Below, in pieces: positions 1-10,127 of a stretch of DNA of 64,000 nucleotides. The notes beneath the pieces are model-generated. The model searched no databases and was not told the DNA's origin. It worked only from the letters and a program-made list of their open reading frames with translations. Both the position numbers and the translations under genes were made by a program. Position 1 is the stretch's first letter. The number at the start of each line of letters is the position of its first letter. This DNA comes from Hemileia vastatrix (taxonomy: Eukaryota; Basidiomycota; Pucciniomycetes; Pucciniales; Zaghouaniaceae), in assembly GCA_030280995.1 (NCBI GenBank), contig JASXTE010000010.1, positions 19,423,823 through 19,487,822 on the forward strand, written 5' to 3'.

Positions 1-929
1 TACAGAGAAAACTTATTTTTACGGTCTGAAGAGTTTACAAGTATCAAGTCAAGTCACTCAAGAACCTTGGGAAATTTTCCCAGAATTTTTACTATTTTTA
101 TTATATTTTTAAATGAATTTTAAAGTTTTATAGAAATATTTACGTTTTTAGAAATTACTTAACTTTGATGAATTTTCACGGGGTGATTAGAGCTGCGCAG
201 ACTACGAAAATTAGTTTGGAATGTAAAGGGGAAGTGGCTCTATTATGTGTAATTTTTCTAGATTTTCTATTATAGTTTTAAAAGTTCTAATTGAGTCCAG
301 ACGGACTCCGCTTTGACTCTGTACGGACTCCGTACGGGCTCCGGATTGACTCTGGGTGAGCTCTGGAGGGTAAAACTTAGGCACGTGACTAGGAATACTT
401 AAGAGCCTCTCAAACTCGAAATTGAGGGGGGGGATACATCATACAGCTTAATCATTAACCACCACGGTCTTATTTTTTATTACTCAAAAAATTAAATAAA
501 TTGTAATACCCTTATAACTTTATATTTTATATAACATTTTAGAAATACTACTCAACAATTTAAATCACACTTCATACAGGGTATCTTTAGAAAGGTCTTC
601 ATCACTGGGACTTGATTATTGCTGTCTCATAAAATTCAAATTATTATAAAAACATAAAAGTCAATCTTTTCAGATCTTTCACTGGTACACCTTAATTGTT
701 GTAATCAGTATTTCTTTCTCAACAGCCACTTTTATTTAAATCTCAATAAGCGTTAAATATTTTAGAGTTTCATTATTTTCATCAATCAGATCCAAGTAGA
801 CTGGTTAGCTTAGTGATTTAGAATTCCCATTTTGTTATTTTTATTGGAAGGACGGGGTTTTCAACTAAATCCACACATCTCCCCCAGATTCTGCTTACAG
901 CAAGGCGACTGTAAGAGTTTACCTTACCA
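1..929 (+). repeat. 5' LTR of element A (left end outside the window)
   Basis: This matches 9199-10127 without gaps, with about 9 substitutions. It ends in ...TTACCTTACCA, giving the usual CA terminus, four bases before the primer binding site. By comparison with the 3' LTR about 168 bases are missing on the left. An AT-rich stretch near 505-535 could supply a TATA-like signal, but no start site can be fixed. Confidence 0.93.
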
Positions 930-933
930 TAGT

Positions 934-950
934 TGGCGCCCAACGTGGGG
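934..950 (+). promoter_or_regulatory. Primer binding site of element A
   Basis: TGGCGCCCAACGTGGGG begins four bases after the LTR end and starts with TGG, the complement of the CCA tail of a tRNA. This is the expected position and form for tRNA-primed minus-strand synthesis. The primer tRNA was not identified. Confidence 0.85.
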
Positions 951-1003
951 TTTCGATTTCTCTAGCTTTCTTTAAAGACTTACTTGGATCAAGAACGTTC
1001 TTA

Positions 1004-1065
1004 GCCTGCAAGAGGCATATTTTCTGGAACTCTAATTGGATTTTTGTTATTGGCCTGCAAGAGGC
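1004..1065 (+). repeat. Pair of GCCTGCAAGAGGC hairpin motifs in the leader
   Basis: The 13-base sequence GCCTGCAAGAGGC occurs at 1004-1016 and 1053-1065, just before the gag start at 1109. Each can fold as a GCCT/AGGC stem with a five-base loop. They share the GCAAGAGG core with the motifs at 3957-4127 in the same element, so they are probably members of the same repeat family. Confidence 0.6.
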
Positions 1066-1108
1066 TTGTTATTTTATCAATTGTTAACACTTTTCATTAC
1101 TTATTGGG

Positions 1109-3700
1109 ATGTCTTCTTCTGCTGTTGCTTCTGGATCTTCTAACCCTCTTACTCCCTCAGTTAGAATTGTTTCTTGGGATGGCCCAAAGTTTGATGGGGA
1201 GGAGTTTAAATGGTTCATTAGCAGGTATGAAGCTGATGCTGCTGTTGATGGTGCTTCTCATGTGGATATGGTGAAGCAAGTTAGGTTTTTTATTTCTGAT
1301 AGGGAGGTGGAAAAAGAGGTTATTGCTATGCAGGCATTCAAGGACAAGGATTGGGTTAAGCTTTCTAAAGCTATGGTTGATAGATGGGGTGTTAGGTTTA
1401 CTATGATGGACCTCAATAAAATTGTTGGAGACTGGCAAGCAAAAGGTGGAGTTTCTTCTATGGCTGACTTCAAAAAGCTCTGTGTTCAGTTTGATGAAGT
1501 GGTGGAATATCTCATATTGGTGGATGAGTTAGTGCATGAGAATCAAGCAAAAGATTTGTTTTGGACAGCATGCAGCAGGGATATTTGTATGGACGTCTTG
1601 AAGGATCTTTCAAGAAAAGATTTGATGAAGGAACTGCCTAATGGTGAGCAGAAACTTCCGGCTCTGGAGGTTATCAAAGAGAACATTCAGGCCCATCTCA
1701 AGCTGTTAGCATTGGACAAATATCAAGAGTCCTGAACTCAATATGTTAGCAAGGTTAGCGAAGGTTTGGCCGAAAACGATGATATTATGGTCAAAGTCCA
1801 GGAGGCCAAGAAGGCACAAATGGGATTACCTGCTGCTAAAGTTGAGGGCAATGTAGATAATAAGATGGTCGATCACCTGGCCAATTTAACGAAACAATTA
1901 AAAATATTTGTTCAAGAAACCCAGAAGGCTAAAAAGGCCCCAATCGCTTCTTTGACGACGTCGACTTCTTATCAATCCAGAGGTTATGAACGTCGAAATT
2001 ATAATGGCAATAATAATGGTAACCACTTCCCAGGCAATGGGAGAAATGGTGGTAATGGTGGTAGTAATGGATATAGAGGTGGCTACGATGAGCCAAAGGT
2101 GTGCTCCTATTGTAATAGGAGGGGGCACAGAGCAACAGTTTGTTTTGCTCTTGATAAGGATATGGATGCTGGGCGAGTTTTATTTGATGGTAAAGTTTAT
2201 AAATTTCCTGATGGTTTGTTCATCAAGCCCAGTGATGGACAGTCTCCTTCTGATTTGGTCAGAAGAAGTTTAATGGCTGAAAGGAGAGCCAGATTTGAAG
2301 AGGTGACGGATGAAGATGTTAATTCCAAGGGTGGCAAAAATGGTAATGGTAATGGTGGTAAAGCTGACAAGGGCAAGGAGAAAGAGGTCAGTAAAGCCAC
2401 ATTTTCTACTTCTTTTGGAGGTTTAGAGCTGGCGACGGTTGCCCAGGTGGAGGGTAGCTGTATGGCTGGCGAATACGATGTTAATGCTGCTAGAAGAGCA
2501 GCTGCTACTAAGGCGAAGAGTAGCATTCAGAGCCAATTGAGGGCTAATCCTGGCAAGGCCAATAACAAAGTGAACCCTTACTCTAAGGACAAGAATTCTA
2601 GTGCTCAAACTGCCGCTAACAAATTGAACCCTTACTCTAAGGACGAATTATATAAAATGCAGAAGGGGATTGCTGATATGGGGCCCCCTAGTTATGGCAA
2701 GTTTGATTTAAATGGTGAGCCTATGACAGAGGATGATTCAGATTCTGAGGAGGACGTACCGTTGGCGTCTCTACCCAGACCAAGTTTTAGAGGTCCCGTC
2801 CCAATGGAGGGAGTAAGAAGGACTAGCGATGGATCAGGATTAGTGCAAGAAGCTGGTGATGGAGTTAGGGTTATAGAAAGTGAAGATGGCTCGGTTGGAC
2901 CTCAAGAGGTACCCAGGGCCAAGGTTGTAAAGTCAAAGGTCCAGTATGAGCGGCCAGTTGTTTCTGGTCAAGCTAATGCGATGGACGAAGTTTTGAATAG
3001 GGTGAATCAACTGCAGATTCCCTTATCTTTGGGGGAGTTATTTACGATTAGTCCGGCGCTTGCTGAAAAGCAAAAGAAGCATTTGACGAGGCGTCGGGTT
3101 TCCACTGGAGAGGTGGAATATATTTGTGAAAATGCTGAAAAGTTTGGGGAAGATGTAGATACACATTTTTCTGCTCCCCTGGGTTACCTGGTGGTAACTC
3201 TAAATGGTAAAGAAGTAAAGGCCTTGGTCGATTCAGGGTCTCAAATTAATTTAATTTCATTTGAGCAAGCGACAAGTATAGGCTTGCCAATTAAAAGTGG
3301 AACTGGGGGAAACCTCAGAGGCATTGGAGGGCATGCAACAGAGCTGATGGGCACAGCTGAGCATGTCAGGTTAGGCATTGGTGGATCTGTTGGTAAGGTT
3401 CACTTTTATGTGGCCAGAGGAGCAGTCAAAACTGTTCTTGGAGGTCCTTTTTTGATGGATTTTGAGGCCAGGATAGGGTATCAAGCTGGCATGGGGATTA
3501 GTTTGGAGATCACTGGTGAAGATATGCAGAGGTTACATATGCGGTTAGCGCCTCCTGGAGATGAAGGTTGGGAAACAAGGCCAGGGATTACTACTCTGTG
3601 CCAGTGTTGTGTTTGCACCAAGAAGCGGCATATAAAACGGACGGCTTCTGGAGAATTATGTTTGTTGGAAAGGGATGAATGCCCTCATTTTTTGGGGTAG
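1109..3700 (+). pseudogene. gag-protease ORF of element A, broken by one TGA
   Basis: One reading frame runs from ATG 1109 to TAG 3698-3700, interrupted only by TGA at 1733-1735. The N-terminal 208 codons are an alpha-helical Gag-like region. After the stop the frame continues through a basic, Asn/Gly-rich stretch and a CCHC zinc knuckle (C-x2-C-x4-H-x4-C, 2102-2143), which would bind RNA. Near 3230-3238 the codons for D-S-G mark the catalytic loop of a retropepsin-type aspartic protease. The frame ends 4 bases after a run that could allow ribosomal frameshifting (3688-3694). The TGA could have arisen from CGA by a single C to T change. The start was chosen as the first ATG giving the long frame; an overlapping 76-codon ORF at 1044 looks like a shadow. 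Confidence 0.85.
3688..3694 (+). other. Candidate -1 frameshift heptamer
   Basis: In the gag-protease frame the codons read CAT TTT TTG GGG TAG. The heptamer T TTT TTG fits the X XXY YYZ form of -1 slippery sites. Slipping there enters the frame that stays open through 3978, ahead of the RT domain. Whether it functions is inference; no downstream pseudoknot was modelled. Confidence 0.4.
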
Positions 3701-3956
3701 CAGGGGCTGATCACTCTAATGTTGTAATCTCTCCTCAGGATGAGATCCCAGATTGCAATAGGTCAGCTCACTTGGAGATAATTCAAGTGGATTCTCAATT
3801 ATTTTCTGTTAATATTACTTTGGAGTGCAAATACGCTTTGGACTTTTCTATATGTTTATTGGATTTACCCGGTTTTTCTATTAAATTTAAAAACGGTGAA
3901 AAAGGCAAAATGGGCCAAATTAGGTTGGATAAAAATTGGAAGGGTATGTTTTATGG

Positions 3957-4127
3957 CCTCCAGCAAGAGGTTAAACTGTAATTATCTCCTTCTATTATGG
4001 ACCTCCAGCAAGAGGGTAAACTACGAAAATCTTACCAAAATCCAATAAAAAATCTCAGTATAATTAAAACACAAAAAAATAATTTTTGTGAAAATTCAAT
4101 TCCGGTCCTCCAGCAAGAGGATAAACT
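3957..4127 (+). repeat. Hairpin-repeat array 0 (three copies) between protease and RT
   Basis: Three copies of CCTC-CAGCAA-GAGG followed by a TAAACT tail start at 3957, 4002 and 4107. CCTC and GAGG can pair around a six-base loop. In the local reading frame each copy encodes L-Q-Q-E-x-K-L. Spacing is irregular (45 and 105 bases), so this is a dispersed insertion-like repeat rather than a simple tandem repeat. Confidence 0.75.
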
Positions 4128-6106
4128 GCCAACTTTATTTACAGGCGATTTACTGTTGGATAAGGGAAGAAAAGGTGTTGGAAAATCTGTTTATAAATTA
4201 GACAAGGGAAAGGAGAAAAGGGTAAAATTTAAAAATGAAATAAAATATTTTTCTAATTTTTCTTATCAATTCTGGTGATGAAGAAGATTCATTTGATGAA
4301 ATTTTTAATGGCAATACAAAAGAAAATGTTTTAACTCAAGTCTATTTAGATGTGGATGCAGCCAAATATAAGAAAGTAGCAAATAAAGTTCGACCTATTA
4401 ATGAACCCCTACCTGCCGACTTAAATCCACCCTTGAGAAGACCAAGGTTATCAAGAGATCCTTATAAAAGTCCCTTGGTAAAGAATCCGCCTGAATTTTC
4501 TGAGACGTCAAGAATCACTTTTGAGAGACTGGGTGTTGTTAATTTTGGACCTGATGGTTGGTTGTCTGGAGAAGAGAAGAAGTTGTTGTTGAATGTGATG
4601 GTCAAGCGAGAGAAGGCCATTGCTTTTGTAGAAGAGGAGAGGGGTGTGTTGAAGCATTCCTATGGGGAGCCTTACAAGATTCCTGTGGTATGTCATGAAC
4701 CGTGGCAGCAGAAACCAATTCCTATTCCGGCTGCATTAAAAGAAGCCTATATTGAATTTGTCAGAGAACGGATACGCACTGGACTGTATGAGCAATCAAC
4801 GTCAAGTTATTCTAGTCCGGTATTTTGTATCAAGAAACCGAATGGCAAGCTTAGAGTTGTTCATGATCTTAGGGAATTAAATAGGGTTACAATAAAGGAT
4901 GCAGGGATACCGCCTAGTGCTGAGGAGTTTGTTGAAGCGTTTGCAGGGAGACTGTGTTATGGTTTGGGAGATATTATGGGTGGATATGATGAGAGAGAGT
5001 TACATCCGGACTCAAGGCCTCTCACTACATTTGATACACCACTTGGACGTTTACAGTTAACAAGATTACCTCAAGGAGCAACAAATTCAGTTGCAGTTTA
5101 TCAAGCTCAGATGGCTTGGATCCTTCAAGACAGAATTCCACAATATGCTGGAATCTTTATAGATGATGGAGGAATTAAGGGACCAACAACCGACTATGAT
5201 AACCAGGTGTTGGAAGAGAATCCCAGGATACGCAAATTCATTTGGGAGTTTGCAATTACATTAGAAAGAATCTTGTTTTGAATTGAAGAGGCTGGTTTAA
5301 CTATTTCAGGTTCAAAATTTTCCGGTTGTGTGCCAGCCTTAGAAATATTAGGCCATGTGGTATGTAGAGAGGGTAGGATTATGTCCAAGAAGAAAGTTAA
5401 CAAAATTCAGTCCTGGCCAAGACCCAAGAATATGACTGAAGTTAGAGGGTTTTTAGGCGTTTGCGTATATGTTATAATGTTTATCAAGGACTTTTCTTCA
5501 TTGGCAGCACCATTGAAACGGTTAACGAGAAAGGATGCAGACTGGGAGTGGGATGAAGAGTGTGAGAAGGCGTTTGTGAAGTTGAAGGAGGTTATAGGGA
5601 AGGATTTAGTCCTGCACAGGTTGGATTATGGAAAAGATGCTGGTAGAATTTATTTAGCAGTTGATTCAAGTCAGGTTGCAGCTGGGGCGGTTTTGTCTCA
5701 GATGGATAAAGCTGGTTACATCAGGCCAGTTAGGTATGAATCTGTAGTATTTACTGAGGTCGAATCCAGATATTCTCAACCAAAATTGGAATTATGTGGT
5801 GTGGCGAAAATACTAAAGAAACTTCAGCATATTTTGTGGGGGCAACATTTTGAGTTGCAAGTGGATGCGAAATCGTTAATCCAGATGATTAATTCCCCAA
5901 GTTTACCAAATGCACCCATGATGAGATGGGTAGCTTTTATTCAACATTTTTCATTTGATTTAGTTCATAAGCCTGGCAAAACTTTTACTATTCCAGATGG
6001 TTTATCAAGGAGACCACCCACTGAAGAAGATTCAGACTCAGAAGAGTTCGATGAAGATATACCTATTATCAAAGCCAGAACTAAAGGAGCTGAAGACTTT
6101 CCATAC

Positions 6107-6474
6107 CTCCCCCATGAGTTTAAACTGGCAGGACTATTGTGTTTAGATTATGGTAATGATGACCTCCGCAACGAGGATAAACTATGATATCTACGAAATT
6201 GTATGGATTCCTCCGCAATGAGGATAAACTATGATATTTAAAAAAAAAAATCTTATCAACCTCGGCAATGAGGATAAACTATGATATTTAAAAAAAAAAA
6301 AAAACTTATCAACCTCCGCAATGAGGATAAACTATAATATCAACGAAATTTTATGGATACCTCCGCAATGAGGATAAACTATGACATTTATGAAATTTTA
6401 TGGATTCCTCCGCAATGAGGATAAACTATAATACCAACAAAATTTTATGATGACCTCCGCAATGAGGATAAACT
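6107..6474 (+). repeat. Hairpin-repeat array 1 (eight copies) at the end of pol
   Basis: One divergent copy at 6107 (CTC-CCCCAT-GAG, tail TTTAAACTGG) is followed by seven close copies starting at 6163, 6210, 6260, 6313, 6360, 6407 and 6454. These have the form CCTC-CGCAAT-GAGG-ATAAACTAT. Spacing is about 47-53 bases, with AT-rich linkers. The first two copies lie in the pol frame and encode LPHEFKL and LRNEDKL, the second ending directly in the pol stop codon. The other six are downstream of pol. Confidence 0.8.
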
Positions 6475-6945
6475 ATCTTCTTTTTATCAAAATACTTTAC
6501 TATCGTTACACTGCATATGGGCAACGAAACTGTGATGAAACTTTACGAAATTCAAGAAAACCTTCTTTGAAATTTTCAAAATTTAAAATTCTTAAAATAT
6601 GGGTGAAGATAGTGTTGGAAAATTTTTAAAATTTATTGGAAGAAGTGTTCACAGGGGAACCTTCTTAATTTAATATTGGCAAGTGTGGGGGTAATTGATG
6701 GGCTGGCTGCTCTATACACAATTACCCCATAATGTTCGTTTCCAAAATTTTCCCTGTTTCTAGTTGAATACTGGCTTTGTCTTTTAATTATAGGAAGTCC
6801 ACTAAGACTATAAACTGGAACAAATCAAGAGACACCGCTCTCAAAGCCGGATTCAAGATTCTTTTATTTTATTTTGTTTTTGATTTTTTTTAAGTTAGAT
6901 TGTGATTTCTTTACTTTAATATATATTATGAATTATGGTAAAGGT
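6475..6945 (+). other. Non-coding stretch after pol in element A
   Basis: No domain-bearing frame is visible. The stretch holds one isolated hairpin motif of the array-2 type at 6796-6818 (AGTC, loop CACTAA, GACT, then ATAAACTGG). A 60-codon ORF starting near 6450 shows nothing recognisable. This is where integrase would be expected and it is absent. Confidence 0.5.
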
Positions 6946-7007
6946 GATGCTCACTGGTGGTCTCTAATCATTTTTATAAATTGGAGGGAGCCCACCCAGT
7001 GATCATC
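6946..7007. repeat. Imperfect inverted repeat in the pol-LTR interval
   Basis: The 15-base arm at 6946-6960 (GATGCTCACTGGTGG) is nearly complementary to the 16-base arm at 6992-7007. About 31 bases lie between them. It could form a stem in RNA. No function is known to me. Confidence 0.55.
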
Positions 7008-7284
7008 ATTATAAAAATTATCTTCTAAAAACTTTCATTTATTTTCTTTTCTTTTCAATTTCTCAAAATTGTGTAACCACATCAAGTTGCACTTGGATGT
7101 GGGTATGATGTTGAGGGTACGGCTCATCAAATGGCCGGGGGGCATCTTTTAAAAATTTTAATTTTGATAATTCTTTTTTGTTACTTTTTTTATCATTCTT
7201 TTCACACTCGTTTATCTTTCTTTAAAAATTAAATTTTAACTTTTATTTCAAAACTATCTTTTCTAAAATCATTTATTTTAAATT

Positions 7285-7455
7285 TAAAAAAAAATTAAAA
7301 TTAAAAATAAATAAAATAAAATAAAAAATAAAATAAAATAATAAATAAATAAATAAATAATAAATAAATAAAAATAAAATAAAATAATTATAAAAAAAAT
7401 AAAAATAAAATAAAAATAAAATAATATAATAAAAAAATTAATTAATTAAATAAAA
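7285..7455. repeat. AAATAAAATA-type low-complexity tract
   Basis: A run of A and T blocks, mostly AAATA and AAAATAAA units, with almost no G or C. It shows no coding potential. It separates the first inverted repeat from hairpin array 2. Confidence 0.85.
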
Positions 7456-7581
7456 ATTATTATATTTCTCAGTTTTATTTTTTTAGTTTTCAATCTTTTT
7501 AGTTTTATTCATTTAGTTTAGACAGGAAACAGGGTATAGGGGAACTCAATACCTATGGGATTTTACTTCAAGACATCTGTT

Positions 7582-8363
7582 AGTCCTCCAAGACTTTAAA
7601 CTGGCTACTGTTCAAGACGTTCTTTTTTATACGAATTTTGGAGCTGTTAGTCCTCCAAGACTTTAAACTGGCTAATTTTCAAGACTGTCATTAAAGATTT
7701 TATATTGGAGCTGTTAGTCCTTCAAGACTTTAAACTGAATTTCAAGGATGATCAAGAGTTTATGGATATTTTCGGAGACGGATTTTTTTTTATATAAATC
7801 AAGCTGTTAGGTCCACCAAGACCTTAAACTGGAGTGTTAACAAATGTTAGGTCCACCAAGACCCTAAACTGGACTATTATCAAGTTGTTGGGTCCACCAT
7901 GACCTTAAACTGGATTTCTTATCGATCAAATGTTGAGTCCACCATGACCTTAAACTGGATTTCTTATCGATCAAATGTTTGGTCCACCATGACTTTAAAC
8001 TGGTAGTTCATTCATTGTTTAGTCCACTATGACTTTAAACTGGAAAATTAATATCTGCAGGATAATTCAACATTCATTGGACCACTATGGCCTTATACTG
8101 GATTACTTGTCGATCAAATGTTTGGTCAACTATGACATTAAACTGGATTATCAAATTTATTCAATCTTTGGTCAAGCCTAGGCCTTATTTAGGAATATAT
8201 CAAGTTATTTATGCACCTAAACAATCTTTGGTCCACCAAGACCATAAACTGGCAATCGATTATATGTTTGGTCCACCAAGACTTTAAACTGGAATGTCAA
8301 TCTTGTTTGGATAACTCAATTCAATCTTTTAATTTATCACTGTCCACTAAGACTCTAAACTGG
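7582..8363 (+). repeat. Hairpin-repeat array 2 (about fifteen copies)
   Basis: Copies start at 7582, 7649, 7716, 7809, 7850, 7891, 7936, 7981, 8021, 8079, 8124, 8169, 8230, 8270 and 8341. The form is a four- or five-base stem, a six-base loop (CTCCAA, CACCAA, CACCAT or CACTAT), the complementary stem, then TTAAACTGG. Stems include AGTC/GACT, GGTC/GACC and AGGTC/GACCT. Counting the isolated copy at 6796, nine of sixteen stems pair fully, two have a G-T wobble and five have a mismatch or are diverged. Spacing is 30-95 bases, with unrelated AT-rich linkers. Confidence 0.8.
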
Positions 8364-9020
8364 TTATTCAATTATTTCTGGAATTGGGTGCTGATAAGCT
8401 TTAGGAGGTTAAAATTTTAGGTGGTGATGATGCTAAGGAAAGCATAATGGTTAATTAGGTGAAATTTGTGGCGCTTTAACATGGTCTAAAGTTAAAATTA
8501 TTATTGGAAGCCTGGCAAAAGTATTTTATGGGTTTGCTGTATAGCAAAGTTTGAAAATTGTGATGAAGGAATCAGAAGTTAGGATGGTAGTTGGATTTTA
8601 GGGAATGATTTTTTTAGTGCCTCATAGTTAGGCCATTTTTTTGGTGTGAAGCTTGGAGGACATTATGGCGAGATTGGAATCATAGAATTTGGCTCAGTGG
8701 GGGCCCTATGAGGTTGGAATCAGGAGTATTCGGCTCATAGGAAGATCCACTCTCTCAATGCTGTGACAAGAAGGAAGACTGGTATATGGGAGTCTGAAGG
8801 GATTCAAACCTTGCTCTCAGTAGTGGAATCATCACAAGATTTATATTATTTTATTTTATTTTATATCAAGCCAGAGAAGAAGAAACAAAGTTTTTATTAT
8901 AAAGAATTAAAAGAAGACCAGCTCAAACAAATTTATCAAATTATTTTATAAGAAAAGATAATTCTTTTGGAATTGCTCAACCACTTATGCAAAGTTTTAA
9001 GAATGGGGACATTCTCAATT
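8364..9020 (+). other. Non-coding stretch before the 3' LTR of element A
   Basis: No recognisable domain is seen. A short direct repeat of the type GAGRTTGGAATCA...GGCTCA occurs near 8669 and 8711. A 62-codon ORF at 8763-8951 resembles nothing I know. Confidence 0.4.
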
Positions 9021-9030
9021 GGAGGGAGGA
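9021..9030 (+). other. Polypurine tract of element A
   Basis: GGAGGGAGGA ends exactly where the 3' LTR begins. This is the expected primer for plus-strand DNA synthesis and it fixes the LTR start. Confidence 0.85.
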
Positions 9031-10127
9031 TGTGGTAGCCTAAAGTTTAGTATGGCACCTAAGTACGTAAATGGAGTTATTACGGCATTCAAGACTGGCG
9101 TTATTATTTTTTTATAAAAGGGTTTTATTTAATTTATTTGAGTTTTAAATATGAAGAAATTGGTCAAGAGCAAATGCCTACGCGAAAACAATTTATTTTA
9201 CAGAGAAAACTTATTTTTACGGTCTGAAGAGTTTACAAGTATCAAGTCAAGTCACTCAAGAACCTTGGGAAATTTTCCCAGAATTTTTACTATTTTTATT
9301 ATATTTTTAAATGAATTTTAAAGTTTTATAGAAATATTTACGTTTATAGAAATTACTTAACTTTGATGAATTTTCACGGGGTGATTAGAGCTGCGCAGAC
9401 TACGAAAATTAGTTTGGAATGTAAAGGGGAAGTGGCTCTATTATGTGTAATTTTTCTAGATTTTCTATTATAGTTTTAAAAGTTCTAATTGAGTCCAGAC
9501 GGACTCCGCTTTGACTCCGTACGGACTCCATACGGGCTCCGGATTGACTCTGGGTGAGCTCTGGAGGGGAAAACTTAGGCACGTGACTAGGAATACTTAA
9601 GAGCCTCTCAAACTCGAAATTGAGGGGGGGGATACATCATACAGCTTAATCATTAACCACCACAGTCTTATTTTTTATTACTCAACAAATTAAATAAATT
9701 GTAATACCCTTATAACTTTATATTTTATATAACATTTTAGAAATACTACTCAACAATTTAAATCACACTTCATACAGGGTATCTTTAGAAAGGTCTTCAT
9801 CACTGGGACTTGATTATTGCTGTCTCATAAAATTCAAATTATTATAAAAACATAAAAGTAAATCTTTTCAGATCTTTCACTGGTACACCTTAATTGTTGT
9901 AATCAGTATTTCTTTCTCAACAGCCACTTTTATTTAAATCTCAATAAGCGTTAAATATTTTAGAGTTTCATTATTTTCATCAATCAGATCCAAGTAGACT
10001 GGTTAGCTTAGTGATTTAGAATTCCCATTTTGTTATTTTTATTGGAAGGACGGGGTTTTCAACTAAATCCACACATCTTCTCCAGATTCTGCTTACAGCA
10101 AGGCGACTGTAAGAGTTTACCTTACCA
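9031..10127 (+). repeat. 3' LTR of element A (1097 bp)
   Basis: It starts TGTGGTAGCC after the polypurine tract and ends TTACCTTACCA. It matches the 5' LTR copy at about 99%. Directly to the right, from about 10133, the sequence GACCACCTAGCC matches the leader of family B copy 3 (reverse complement of about 56821-56832). The target-site duplication cannot be checked because the left side lies outside the window. Confidence 0.93.

Larger units (their letters stand above)
3679..6187 (+). pseudogene. pol of element A: RT and RNase H, no integrase
   Basis: The first part lies in the -1 frame relative to gag, open from about 3679 to TAA at 3979-3981 and again to 4278. The RT part lies in the gag frame from about 4244 to 6187, with a TGA at 5279-5281. 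RT motifs include KPNGKLRVVHDLRELN (near 4830-4880), the LTRLPQGATNS block (near 5060-5095) and the catalytic F-I-D-D near 5155. RNase H follows, with LAVDSSQ near 5655 and a conserved glutamate in the block near 5790. The frame ends soon after the RNase H domain in an acidic tail and the peptide LRNEDKL. No HHCC zinc finger, DDE core or chromodomain follows. The TGA is compatible with a CGA codon that lost its C. Confidence 0.85.
1..10127 (+). mobile_element. Ty3/gypsy LTR retrotransposon A, integrase not found
   Basis: Two direct LTR copies bound this element: 1-929, cut by the window edge, and 9031-10127. They align without gaps at an offset of 9198 and differ at about 9 of 929 sites. A primer binding site follows the first and a purine tract precedes the second. 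The order is gag with zinc knuckle, aspartic protease, RT and RNase H. No integrase zinc finger or DDE core is visible in any frame between 6188 and 9030, where related elements would carry it. Gag and pol carry in-frame stops and frame changes, so this copy is not itself coding-competent. It interrupts the leader of family B copy 1, which resumes at 10128. The RT motifs match a gypsy group I know from basidiomycetes; that is recognition, not a search result. Confidence 0.9.

Noticed and set aside
7582..8363. CRISPR-like array
   Set aside because: Repeats are diverged, spacing is irregular, and the window is eukaryotic with no cas genes. They belong to a retrotransposon.
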